From contig NW_009799099.1 of NCBI RefSeq assembly GCF_000213175.1, positions 4,791,394 to 4,855,393 on the forward strand: 64,000 nt of DNA, written 5' to 3'. The position numbers and the translations under genes are program-made. The DNA comes from Neurospora tetrasperma FGSC 2508. Taxonomy: Eukaryota; Ascomycota; Sordariomycetes; Sordariales; Sordariaceae. Positions 32,882 to 43,791 of the stretch are shown in pieces (position 1 is the stretch's first letter; every line of letters begins with the position of its first letter). The notes below the pieces were generated by a model. That model was not told the origin of the DNA, did not search any database, and saw nothing but the letters and a program-made list of their open reading frames with translations.

Positions 32882-35843
32882 TTTGAAGTCGCGTACGAGG
32901 ATGAGGAGGGACTACCGAGGGGAAATCGGACGGACCCAAGGCGACACCTGCATTATTGTCGATCTAGTCTGGGGGAAAAGGGTCTGGGTGCGCTTGCGTG
33001 CTTGCTTGGTGTCTTGTGTGGTATGTCTTTGGAAAGTTGTAGTTGTTGGATCAAGTTTCTAGAAAGACTGAGTAGACAAGGACAGGCTGGCTTTGTTTGA
33101 TGCGAGGTACCCTAATCTAACTGGAGGAGGAAATGACCAGCTGGCTAATCGATCCGGGTCTCAGATGGGGGTCGGGGATGGACGAGACGAGACAAGCAGG
33201 TGTGGCAGGATCCAGATGGCACCGAGAATCCGTCGTGATACCCGGATGATTAGTCGTCGTCTTGGTAGAAAGAGGTGAATGGGTAGTGGTAGTGCTGAGG
33301 GTAGTGGTAGCGGTAGCGGTAGTGGTGGCGGTAGTGGTAGTGTGGTAGTGTAGCATGTAGGTATGTAGGTATGTAGGTAGTATAGTCGGGCCTAGACTCC
33401 CAAGAGATGCTGCACTGCCGTTGCTGATCCCGTCGTGGTGGCAAGTGGAGGCGAGGCTGGTTGGTGTGTTGTGGTTTGAAATTAAGTGTCCAAGTCGGTG
33501 TGTGGCTCACCGGCTCGTCCAATCCAGCAACAAATCACTAAACTGCCTGGGAGCGACAGAGAGGGGAAAGGAAACGGGATGGGAATCAGGAAAAAGAAGA
33601 TGGAAGGGATGGACATGGACACGGGACCGATTCGGACAAGTCGGCCGGCGTGGTTGGGGTGAGTGAGTGAGATTGCGTTTCTCTGGGTTCAACAGCCACG
33701 GGGAAAGGTTTTGCAAAGGCCAGCGAACGGTAGGTAAGCAGCCCGCCCGGGACTGGAGTGAGTCCGTCGCAAGTCGAAAAGATGGAATGGAGATGCTGGC
33801 CATTGAGTGGCTGTAGCAGCAAATCTGATCGAGATCTCCAAACTGAACCGAACCGGAAGCCCAGAGAAGCTCAGCTTTGTTCGACATTAGTGTACATACA
33901 TGTTAAGTTCACTCAGTGTGTCGCTGTAACCTCGACTTGTCGTAGCATTGGCTGCTTTGGGACAGGTACTCTCTACACTACGCGGCACCCGGATGTTCTT
34001 TCTGACCAATAGTCAGCACGGTACATACCCGACGTTCTTGCCGTGTCTGACAACATCGTCTGTGGAGTGTATGGTTGGTAGGTAGTGTATGATTCAATTG
34101 TAATGTACAGTACTTCTTTTCCGTATAAGTCGAAAGATACCGAGTCTACGGTAGCCGTGGGTTGCTTGGTAATACACTATTGTATGTAGCAAGGTGTATC
34201 AGTGACGGCCGAGTGGATAACCTGTCAAGAAAAATAGAATAGCACTAGAGAAGAAGAAGACTGAAAACCACTCGACACCGACCGAGAGAAAAGGAAGAAA
34301 AAAAAAAAAAAGTTGAGATGAATGCAGAGCTCGTCCGATCGATGTGCGTGGCCTTGGCAGATGCACTCAATATTGGCCCCGTCTTGACTGTTCGTTGTGG
34401 ATTAGCGGGGTCCACTCCAAGCTGCGTAGCGCACTGCTAGTGTCAAATAGCCTAGCACTACCTGGGTTGGCCCCCCAAGCGCACCTGGGAGCTCCCCTGA
34501 CGGTAAACACATCATCAACCATGGCCGCGGTCTGGAATCACTGCATTCATGCCGTAATGGGAAAGGAGCTGTTGCCCGTCATGATGTTTGTTTTTGTTTC
34601 TTGATTCCCGTCCTCGATTGATGACGTTATCTCCCCAGAAATCCGTGGTCCATTTCCATTCGAGACCGTCCTCTTCCTCAGTGGGCTATTTAGTGGCACA
34701 ATGTTAACACTCACCATGGACCACCTAACACAGCACTAACAAGAGACAACAAAGTCAACAAACACAAAGTCAGCGTCGCTTCTTTCCTTCCTTCCCCAGA
34801 CCCGACCACCTTTCTCGCCTAAAACGGGAGCCTTAAGCGATGCATCCACTCGGTCTAGGCCCTAGCCTTATCACGGTTAGGTCTCAGTCTTGTCGGTGCA
34901 ATGTATTCCGCGCCGGCCTCCACTCACACACACCTTTTCTGTTCGCTCCCGCCCGTCTGCAGTGCCGTCCCCAGTCCAGTGATTACCTAATAACAGGCAA
35001 TTTATCACCTTAGTCCCGGCTGCATCACGGATGTGTCGGCGCGATATCTCCGACCTGCTTTCACCCTAACCCTGAATCACAGGTCGATGCAGACAGAACA
35101 ACAAATGGATTCATTGCCAGCAATTCGTGATGCACTTTCCCTGATCGGCAATCTCGACAGTGTTTCATCTTCACCTTCACATGCTGTTGTCACTGCCAGA
35201 AGAGAAAACCACCACAACACATTGTGACTCCCTTGGCTCTGCATGATGAGCTAGCAGAGATTGCGGTCTGCCAACCTAATCTAATCATCACAAAACATTC
35301 AGAGTTTGAAACATTCGTTGAAGTCTGTCTCCGAAAGAAGGGGAAGACTTTGAAAAGAAAAAAGAAAAAAGAAAAGAAAAAAAGAAAAGAAGATACAGCA
35401 GTCCCTTGATTGTCCAGAGATGAGGGATGAACTCGATATTTTGCATTTCAAAAGTCTGTCGGTGACTTAGAGGGTCGCGTCCTCGGTGAGGTAGGTATCA
35501 GTCAACCTTGTCCATTTGTTGTGTTTGAGTTGCTGTAGGCTTCAATCTCCCAGTCCTCTGTATGGGCCATAAACAAACGCACATACATGATGAGTCAGGA
35601 ACGCAGGTACGAACCCCAATTTGAAATTCACAGCGACTATTCCACATCACCATATTCTTTTCCCCCCTCCCTACCATAAAAGACAATGCTGTTTTTGTGT
35701 GCTTTTCTTGGTTTATCACCTGCCTGCCACTTTCCCTCTTTTCCCGATACACTTTCTCAACGTACTCCTCCCTTTTTGCCTTCCCACCTCTGCCAGTTGC
35801 ACTGACTGACTGCGTGCGGTAGGCGAACGGTAGGTTTTCATAT
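32882..35843. other. 3 kb upstream region of SLN1-type kinase
   Basis: The long promoter and leader of the minus-strand kinase gene, then the 3' flank of the cell-wall protein gene. A GGTAGT-type repeat lies at about 33290-33350 and a pyrimidine tract at about 35660-35790. An isolated tRNA-A-box-like string near 34205 has no matching B box. I see no supported gene. Confidence 0.55.
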
Positions 35844-37967
35844 CTACCACAGATACATTCCCACAACAGTCGCCACCAATCCCATACCCATGGTCTTCCA
35901 CAACCTACCCCCATCCACGCTGGCACTGCCGCCAGTCACAACCGAGGCCCACGGCGACGGCACCGCCACCGGCACATTCTGCGCATTCACCGACGCCGAC
36001 GACGGCGCCTGCGGGTCACTGCTGGCTCCGCCGACCTGAGGGGTGGAAAGAGGGCGCACTTGGATCTGCCCGTCGGGGATCTGGGCGACGAGGTTGCTGC
36101 CTGCGGGAGCGGAAGCACCTAAGGAGGAGAAGAGTGTGTGTTAGCCGTGGGGGTTCTCTGGGGNNNNNNNNNNNNNNNNNNNNNNNNNNNNNNNNNNNNN
36201 NNNNNNNNNNNNNNNNNNNNNNNNNNNNNNNNNNNNNNNNNNNNNNNNNNNNNNNNNNNNNNNNNNNNNNNNNNNNNNNNNNNNNNNNNNNNNNNNNNNN
36301 NNNNNNNNNNNNNNNNNNNNNNNNNNNNNNNNNNNNNNNNNNNNNNNNNNNNNNNNNNNNNNNNNNNNNNNNNNNNNNNNNNNNNNNNNNNNNNNNNNNN
36401 NNNNNNNNNNNNNNNNNNNNNNNNNNNNNNNNNNNNNNNNNNNNNNNNNNNNNNNNNNNNNNNNNNNNNNNNNNNNNNNNNNNNNNNNNNNNNNNNNNNN
36501 NNNNNNNNNNNNNNNNNNNNNNNNNNNNNNNNNNNNNNNNNNNTGGGGGGGGGGGGAATCTGGAGACGTTGGAGCAGGTTGAGGAGGTTTGAACATGTCC
36601 ACCAGCAGGGATATCAGCTGGGGTGGGAGCAGGTGTAGGAACAGGCGCACCTTGAGGAGCCGCAGCCGCAGCCGCAGCCGGGGTAATAGACGAAGAGGAA
36701 GGAGCGGCAGCAGCCGGAGCAGATGAAACAATCGGAGCTGAGGAAGAAGGAGGACGAGCAACCGGAGCAGACGAAGAGATCGAAACTGAAGGAGCAGCAG
36801 CAGCAGCAGCCGGAGCAGACGAAGAAATCGAAGCTGAGGAAGGAGCAGCAGCAGCAGCAGCCGGAGCAGACGAAGAAATCGAAGCTGAGGAAGGAGCAGC
36901 AGCAGCAGCAGCCGGGGTAGACGAAGAAACCGAAGCTGAAGAAACAGCAGCAGCAGCAGCCGGAGCAGCAGCCGCATCGGCATCTTGCTTCGTGCCATCA
37001 TCTACCTTGCCACCGTCGTAGTAGATCCCTAGAGTACCAAGTCGTCAGTCTTTCTTCGCGTTCCTCCAATCAATCCCTAAAGAAAAAAAAAAAAAAAAAA
37101 AAAGAAGGCCGTTTACTCACCGTGACCACTCCCACCGAACCGACCATCTTTAGAAGCATCAATGCCGCCATAGATCTGTTGCTGGCTGCCGTTATTGCCA
37201 TCAACAAAACCGTCCCTGCGGCGAACGGTAGCAGTAGCAGTAGCGGTAGCTGTAGCGGTGGCAGTGGCAGTAGCAGTAGTAGTAAGAGCAGCAGCATCAG
37301 TATCAGTAGTAGCAGCAGCATCCGAGGTAAGGGTCGAGGTAGTAGTAGAGGTAGAAGTGGTAGTACTGGTCTCAACAGCCGGAGCAGAACTCGCGTCCGA
37401 CGACGCAGAAGTAATGGGGTTAGTGCCGTTGCCAATGGTCGAGGCCGTAGTACTAGTCAGAGTAGCGGCCGCAGACGAAGACGAAGACGAAGTAGGAACG
37501 AGCGGGGCGTCGCTGCTGCTGCTGTCGCTGCTAGTCGAGGACGCAGCAGGTGCTTGAGCACCACCAAAGGAAGCGACAAAAGGAATAAGAGTGGTAACGG
37601 GAGAAGGAGGAGGAAAGACAATAATAACAGGAGTTTCAGAGATGGTAGTGGCGGCAACAGCATAACCTTGACCCTTGGTAGGAGTGGCCTTGGCCGCCTT
37701 GCTGTACCACACAGGGGTTGACTTCTGGCCACCAGCAACGAGGGCACTATAGAGGCTCTTCACGGGGGCGGAATCACCTGCATAGCTGTGATGAGGGACT
37801 TGGGAGATGGGAACGATGGGAACGACCTCATCGGGAGAGAGGATGACGAGAGGGCCATCATCGTTGCTGGAGGTTCCGCGGATGTGGTTGTTGTTGTTGG
37901 TTGGTGCAGCTTGGGCGAGCTGGGAGACAGCCGCGACTGCTCCGATGAAGGTGTTGGAGTACTTCAT
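35844..37967 (-). CDS. Secreted Pir-like, probably GPI-anchored cell-wall protein (interrupted by gap)
   Basis: Visible exons: 37121-37967 (282 codons plus 1 nt), a second running from 37028 into the gap (intron 92 nt, joining SGH-G to IYYDGGKVDDGT), and a last exon 35844-36118 after a clear CTAAC...TTAG acceptor. The N-terminus is a signal peptide (MKYSNTFIGAVAAVSQLAQAAP). The rest is Ser/Thr/Ala/Pro-rich, with a Thr/Ala stretch, a KR-type basic site (TVRRRDG) and tandem Ala-Pro-Ser repeats. The last exon carries AQIPDGQIQV, a match to the QIxDGQIQ unit of Pir cell-wall proteins, which is the site of ester linkage to glucan. It ends in a hydrophobic tail (GMGLVATVVGMYLW) preceded by small residues, as in GPI-anchor signals. 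The combination of Pir unit and GPI tail is an inference from the sequence. Residues hidden by the gap are unknown. Confidence 0.85.
36164..36543. other. Assembly gap (380 N)
   Basis: A run of N inside the Pir-like gene. The right flank begins with a G homopolymer (about 36545-36556; poly-Pro in the minus-strand frame), which probably caused the gap. The splice between the second and last visible exons lies partly in it. Confidence 0.98.
36755..36975. repeat. Tandem 51-54 bp coding repeat (Ala-Pro-Ser units)
   Basis: About four copies of a 17-18 codon unit reading roughly AAAAAAPSSASISSSAP on the minus strand, within the Pir-like cell-wall protein. Copies differ mainly in the number of alanine codons and in single substitutions. 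Confidence 0.88.
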
Positions 37968-39457
37968 GGCTGTTTTTTTGTTGGACGAGGTAGGTTAACA
38001 AGTTAGCAACGAGAAGATAGATAGACCGCTGAGGTAGGTGGTATCGTATGAACTCTTCAAGGGAGTCTACCAAGATAGACGGAGACACGTACTTTGAAGT
38101 GTGCTTGGAAGTGTGCGGGTGCCACTGTCACCTAACAGTCAAGAGAAGCCTGGATGTTGGTTCTTTGCTGTGAGGTAAAGAAATAAGATGTCAAGATACA
38201 ATCGAGTTGAGAGTGATGGGTGTTTATATCTAGGTGGCCGGACTGGAGAAGGGCCTTGGACCAAGCGCACATGTTTCTTCCCTTATGCCGGAAGGGCGCA
38301 TAGCTGGGGAAGATTTCATCATCGATCGATGGCGAATCTTGGGTACAGCAAGTTTGAGGCGGTTCATACTTCTCTGACTTTGGTAGAATCTGGGCGTGAA
38401 GCTGGGAATGGCAATGCAGTATGATTTGAAGGGATGAGTAAGTTACGAAAGGCCACTTATTGCGAGTCGAATACTTGGATTTGTTGCATGGTCTGGGAAA
38501 TATCTCTGTATTCGCGCATAGAACTGTCCAGAACTGCTCTGGGAATCTACGTCTACCAGGTTGTTCATGTTATATGCCCTTACGAAAGCAAACAACTTAC
38601 CTGCGTAAGCAAGAAGTAGTAAAGGCTTGCATGTGGCCGAGGCCCACACCCGTGGAATGGTCCACGGCATCTCCTACTGCTGTTCAGGAATGGGGGTGAC
38701 AGCCAACAAGGCGGCGAGATGCTTTCGTACTGGCAGCTTCTCCTCGAACCTGACCAATCCTTACTTACCATGCCTCACTAAATCTTCTGTCTGCACCTGA
38801 CATATACTTTACAAAGAAAGGATCGAGGTAAACCAGCGCGTTCCATGACTGTGAAGTGTCCTTGCAGCATCTCGAGTCGCTTCTGTGAGCTTGGTACATG
38901 CTCGCACAACACTGTAAGATAAGGAGTGCTTCCAAGGACGATGAAGCATTCGCAGGGCTATGACGCTGTCATTTCCTGACAATAGGATCGATCCCGCGCT
39001 GAGACGAGGTGAGTTGAAGCGTCATCAGTCCGCAAGCATGTCCCAGTACAAAAAAAAATAAAAGAAACCATGAGAGATTCCACCCCTGTTACCTACTCTG
39101 CGACGTCTTACTTGGATGAAACTGTCATTCTCGAACAAGAAGCATGCAGAAGCACCAAGAAAAAAAAATCCTATACAAGGAGAAGAGTGTTTATGTTCCA
39201 GCAGTAGAGGTGGAACCAAGGCTCTCAAACGCCCTCGGACCTTACTTCTAATCAATGTATCGGAGCTGTCAAACTTGCATAAGTAATGCCTCCCATACAT
39301 ATACAGGCATGCATGTATAATGCAACACAGATATAGCTATAGGTAACCAGGCGTTCTTCCGCATCTCAAGACGTTTATGTGCTCAAAGCCAAATTCTGCG
39401 AGTTCATCTTTCTTTCCTTCTTTTTTCCCTCCCTTTTGCATTTAGCGTCATGAAGGT

Positions 39458-39464
39458 TATAAAA
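39458..39464 (+). promoter_or_regulatory. TATA-box-like element with CA-rich leader
   Basis: TATAAAA is followed by about 170 bases of leader-like DNA, A/C-rich and poor in G and free of ATG, up to the ATG at 39633. Fungal leaders often look like this. Whether a transcript starts here cannot be told from sequence. Confidence 0.35.
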
Positions 39465-39632
39465 CCAGGAAACACCATTGCCACATCATCACGTCTTACC
39501 CCCTCTCTCTGCCTTGAATCTCAACCCACTGCACGAGCGACGCCTATCTACATACCTACCGCACACCCAAGCATCTAGCATCTAGCACCAAGCACCAAGC
39601 ATCACCACGACGCACCAAGAAACGCACATACA

Positions 39633-39707
39633 ATGTTGCCCTTTGGTGTCGTATCTCCAACGGATTCCTGGATGGACCATTCCTCAACAGCTGCGGCAGG
39701 TGGCTAA
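39633..39707 (+). CDS. Possible 24-codon small ORF behind a promoter-like segment
   Basis: This is the first ATG after the TATA-like element, in acceptable context (CATACAATG). It encodes 24 residues beginning MLPFGVVSPTDSW and ending at TAA. Another frame stays open for about 80 codons over 39643-39882 without an ATG at its start. No domain is recognisable. It could be a small peptide, the first exon of a spliced lineage-specific gene, a non-coding RNA leader, or chance. Confidence 0.2.
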   Translation: MLPFGVVSPTDSWMDHSSTAAAGG

Positions 39708-40776
39708 CTTCTTGTTCATGGTGGGAGCTCCCTACCTACGCGGCCACGACTACAAGATTCCCATTTTTGCCTCAGCAATCACTTACCTACAAAACTCGCT
39801 CACGAACCCGGAGTGCTTCACACAAGTCAAGTCGGACGCAAGCAGGCTAGATCTCACCAGGTGGGGAAGTTGGCCAAGTTGAGCTAATTTGACGTTAGAC
39901 TTGCCATTGACTTGTTTTGTTACCTCTAGTTATTGTAGACTTTGCAAAAGACAAGTGGTCTGGGGAGCACCTTGCCCGAAAGCCCGTATGACTTTGGTAG
40001 TCCCTGAGTTGATTATCTAAGCTCCGAACAAGTCAACTAAATGGACCAATTTAGTGTAGAACTGTGTAGAAACAAATCAAAATCTGACATGGCAAGCACT
40101 TCAATCCGCAGCAAGAAAGAGCAGCAGAAACACACGGATAGAGTGTAAAACCATGCTTTTAAGTGACGCTGATGATCCTATACATTTAACCCTAGACTTG
40201 AAAAAAAACCCGAAAACACAAACACTTTACATGTTTTTCCTCGTTCCTCCACCAGACCATGCTTGATCATAGTCGAACCTTTCTCGCCGGACAGAACCGA
40301 CATTCTTTCTCTACCATACCCTAGCCTGACCTGACCTGACCCGACCTAACCTGACCCATGTGTTGTGTTGTGTTGTGCTGTGTTATATCTCGTAAAACCC
40401 GACCCAATCCTGTGCCGACCGGAGTGTAGTCCGCAACTCATGCCTTGAAGCCTGGTGCTGGTGGAGCACTTCCTTCGGCTGACCCATATAACGTGCTGCT
40501 TTCCCTAGGTAGAGCTCTGCTGCCAATCATGATGATGACGACAGAGAGAAGCAGCACTATGAGGCAGCTGATTGGACTGGATCCTCCTCTTCTATGACCC
40601 TGAGAAGCGCCCTATTATTTTCGATCCCCCGATACCTGCAACGCCCGGTTCTTTCTGTGTTTGTTTTGCCAACTGGAGACCCTAGAGTTGTGCTTCCAGA
40701 AGGCGAGACAGTATGATTTAAAACTCGTTTCCGGTACACTTTCCAATCTCTATCTTCGTTTTCATCGTGGGGGGTA

Positions 40777-41523
40777 TTATTCCTCTGGAACGCCAGAGAA
40801 GAGACCGACACGCATGCGATGGCTCTGTAGAAACGGATAAACAGTTAGTGATATGCTTTAGGTGCGCATAACCAAAACGATTAGAACCAGGGCCAACTCA
40901 CGTAAGGCAACTTGGGAATGATGACCGCCAGGACAGCCAAGAAGTTGATGATAAAGTACGTCAAGTCGTAGTGCGTGTAATGCGTGCTGAGCAGGAACAG
41001 GACAATAGGCACGCTCAGCAAGAACTTCTTGGCAGGCGTGTACTGGGCTCCGTCGTCGATCTGCTCCCACATGTTCAAGTTGTCGTAGGCGCCGCCGTTG
41101 AACTCAAAGGGCACGCCCCGGACGTGGTGGAACATGATGTATGAGCCGATCATGTACGTGATGTTGGTCAGCGTCCATGACGTTTCTTGTGAGACACCGG
41201 GGACAATATCGTATATGATCTTGAGGGCGAGGATTAGGACGAAGTGGATTGTCCATGCGCCTGTTTGAGGAGAGGAGAGGTTAGTATAAGCTTTACACAT
41301 GTCGAAGCTTGGTCGCACCCCGCGGCGGAGAGGGCAGGGATCACGGCAAGTCTGGAGGGGGAGGGATGGGGACGGGAGGATCATTACCCTTTGCGTTTAC
41401 CCAGTTGGCATTCAAGTTGGGGAGAGCAGCCTGGTCGCTCAGCTGCTCAACGGGCTCAAGAGGCTCATGGTAGACCTGGAGAATGCTACTAGATCTCCTC
41501 CTGCGGCCACCCTTGTCTGTCAT
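40777..41523 (-). CDS. ORM1/ORMDL family regulator of serine palmitoyltransferase
   Basis: Three exons: 41388-41523, 40902-41260 and 40777-40824 (introns 127 and 77 nt), giving 180 residues. Family signatures are clear: NWVNAKGAWTIHFVLILALK, SWTLTNITYMIGSYIMFHHV, KGVPFEFN-like RGVPFEFNGGAYD, WEQIDDGAQYTPAKKFL, and the C-terminal HRMRVGLFSGVPEE. Membrane helices are evident (for example FLLSVPIVLFLLSTHYTHY and YFIINFLAVLAVIIPKLPY). ORM proteins sit in the ER membrane, bind serine palmitoyltransferase and hold sphingolipid synthesis down until phosphorylated. The N-terminal RRRRSSSI fits the basic-directed Ser cluster used by Ypk-type kinases on yeast Orm1/2. The start at 41523 (MTDKGGRRRR) is the only ATG in a sensible place, though the frame stays open upstream without one. 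Confidence 0.96.
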
Positions 41524-43791
41524 TGCGTTCTGATATGTTAGGGAGTCCTGACGCGGTGCCAAGGTTGCGGCGGGTGCGTCGTAAGAGACGGTGCGTGGGA
41601 GGACGATTGAGGAAGCCACCTTGGCGGTATTGAGACCGACGGAGATGGTCGTCGGCGTGGTTGATGTCTATGTAGAGATTTGGGAGCGTGGGTTTGCGCG
41701 GAGAGGCGAAGATCACGGACTAGTTGGTCTGTCGTGTTCGTCGCTGCCCTACGTACTTTGGAGGCGTAGATGAAATATAAAACTGAGTCTCTTGGAATCC
41801 CGGGATGCGCAAACGGACTTTGATTCAGGGCCGCCCGATGTTAATAGTCGTCTGTTGACTTGATCTCTTGACAGTGATGCGAGGATGGTGCAACTTGTCG
41901 GTCGAGGTGGGATGATGTCACTTGGCTTTTTTGGCGAAAGGAAACCAGCCAGTCACCGAAATAGAAGGTTAAAAAGGGGGGAACAAGGTTGATAAATGTT
42001 CGCTAATCTGGTATCGATGCTGGCGCCGTCTGGTAGATTTCGGTTGTCGAGATGAACGAATACTGTTGGTATCAATCTAGAATGTCGGGAGGAAGCAAGG
42101 CCGGTCCTGAAGAGGTTGAGACGGGAGGGGACGTGCCGGCAAGGTTAAGGTAGGCCTGTACGCTAATAAGGGCTCAAGTCTAGCTAGTCTAGGGGCCCGG
42201 TGCTGGCTGTGTACTGTTGAAGTGGGATGGAGTTCCCCGTTTGTCCCCCCAAGTGGAAGGCCGACGTTGTCAACTTCCACTTTGGAGAAAGGAATCCGTC
42301 GGCGAATCAGCAGCGGGGAATGGTATCCAGGAGTGGAGAAGTGTTTCTACCTCAGCTGTCCAGTCTGAAGTGCTCTGGACTCCCATCTTGCTTTTTCTTT
42401 TCAGCTTTAACGGATCACCAGCTACCTATCAGGTAGACTTTGAAACAAAAGTGTTTACGGTATACATAGCATCCAATATGTCTACGTAACCATCATAGAT
42501 TGCCAGTAAAATATAAACCCCAACAACAGGAAATCAAGAGGCCACGCGTACCCAGACAGACCCCTAGGTAGTCTAGGTACCTTTGATGATTGACCACACA
42601 CCGTCCCGCATCCCGCGGACGCCCTTTTGGTGCGGACCCAAGGGACCTTGAAACAATCCTGACCTTGCAGCTTGGGGGGGAGGGGGGGTGGTGCCTTGTC
42701 GTGGCAGGCATCATTCCACTTGACTGATGAAAGGGGTCTCTCCCCACGTGAGTCTTGAGGCTGCGACAGGCGAGCAGCTGGCAATCCATAGGTACCTTAG
42801 CAGCAGCTCATGGCAGGCATTGGTGGAGGCTGAGCAATTCGCAAGTGGATCGCGTATCATTGGTGTCATATTCCCCAAAATTACCAGACGGGGCTCTAGA
42901 CCGCCTCGGCCACAAGGGTCTCCTTGGTGCTTTTTGTTAGCGTCGCACACTGCAAACGAGATAACGCGGTACCCAGATCTCGTCCCTGGCGTGTAAGGTT
43001 GCGAAATTGTAAAATTTCGGCTTGCACTGCACATAGCTGGAATTCGCTCTCCGTAGTGAGCCTGCCCCTAACAGCTGAGGTTGAACACAGCATACAACCT
43101 TCACACTTTACCCTGACACACCTGTTAATGTCGCCGGCGCCAAGATCCGTCACACTCCAATCCAAACCCTGCTCGACGCGAACTGCAAAACGACAAATTC
43201 AACTTCGAGATTCGTTCCACGGCCATCAACCCTCCCAGTTATCTCGGCCCTGCAGAGCCGCCATCTCACCGCCAGCACCCCGGAAACATCAAGCGCATTT
43301 CGGAAGACTGTTCCAATAAGGGGACCCCGTGTTTGACCGGCTCAAGCTACGCGGTGGTGGTACCGGTCAGTTGGTGTTGCTATTCAATCATTGATTTCAG
43401 CTTCAGCTCACCATTCACGAGCGCTCAGCTTTGGAATTACAAGGTAAGCCACCCGAGACTTTGAGGCGTCTTCTCTCGGACTATCCTGCGCGATTCAACA
43501 AACACCACCGCATTCATGGTTCCGCCTTGCATTTTGACCTTTGAATACTGCCTGGATGTCTTCTATCTATCTTTTTGGTTCATCACTGGGAGCCAAAGTT
43601 AACAACCATGAAAACCAGGGTTCAATCCGGCCATTTTTGGTCTACAAGCAGGGCCTTGCTTTTGTGGCGCTGTTGCCCCACTAAAATTTCGACGCTGGCA
43701 TTTGCAGTGTTCGGCCACTTCACTTTGACTTGCCCAGACACTCACTCAGTCTCTCGTTTCACTTGTCAGATATCGATTACCCCAACCCAGA
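41524..43791. other. Divergent 2.3 kb spacer between ORM1 and zinc-knuckle gene
   Basis: The promoters of both genes. A good donor-like site (CAAG then GTAAGC, about 43441) and acceptor-like CAG sites before 43792 suggest a 5' UTR intron in the zinc-knuckle transcript. An open frame at 42924-43319 has no recognisable features and is probably chance or leader. Confidence 0.5.

Larger units (their letters stand above)
37968..40776. other. 2.8 kb spacer with a promoter-like segment
   Basis: This lies between the start of the Pir-like gene and the stop of ORM1. Most of it shows nothing coding. An exception is 39450-39710, which looks like a core promoter, a CA-rich leader and a very short ORF (listed separately). 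Confidence 0.5.

Noticed and set aside
34200-34225. tRNA A-box-like string (GGCCGAGTGG)
   Set aside because: No B box (GGTTCGANTCC type) or acceptor-stem pairing follows within about 120 bases, so no tRNA gene is supported.
36141-37001. Leucine-rich open frame across the second gap
   Set aside because: It is an alternate reading frame of the Ala-Pro-Ser repeat; codons CTG/CTT come from GCT repeats, and N bases keep it open artificially.
42924-43319. 131-codon open frame upstream of the zinc-knuckle gene
   Set aside because: No domain and ordinary composition; it lies in the promoter or leader region of a divergent gene pair.
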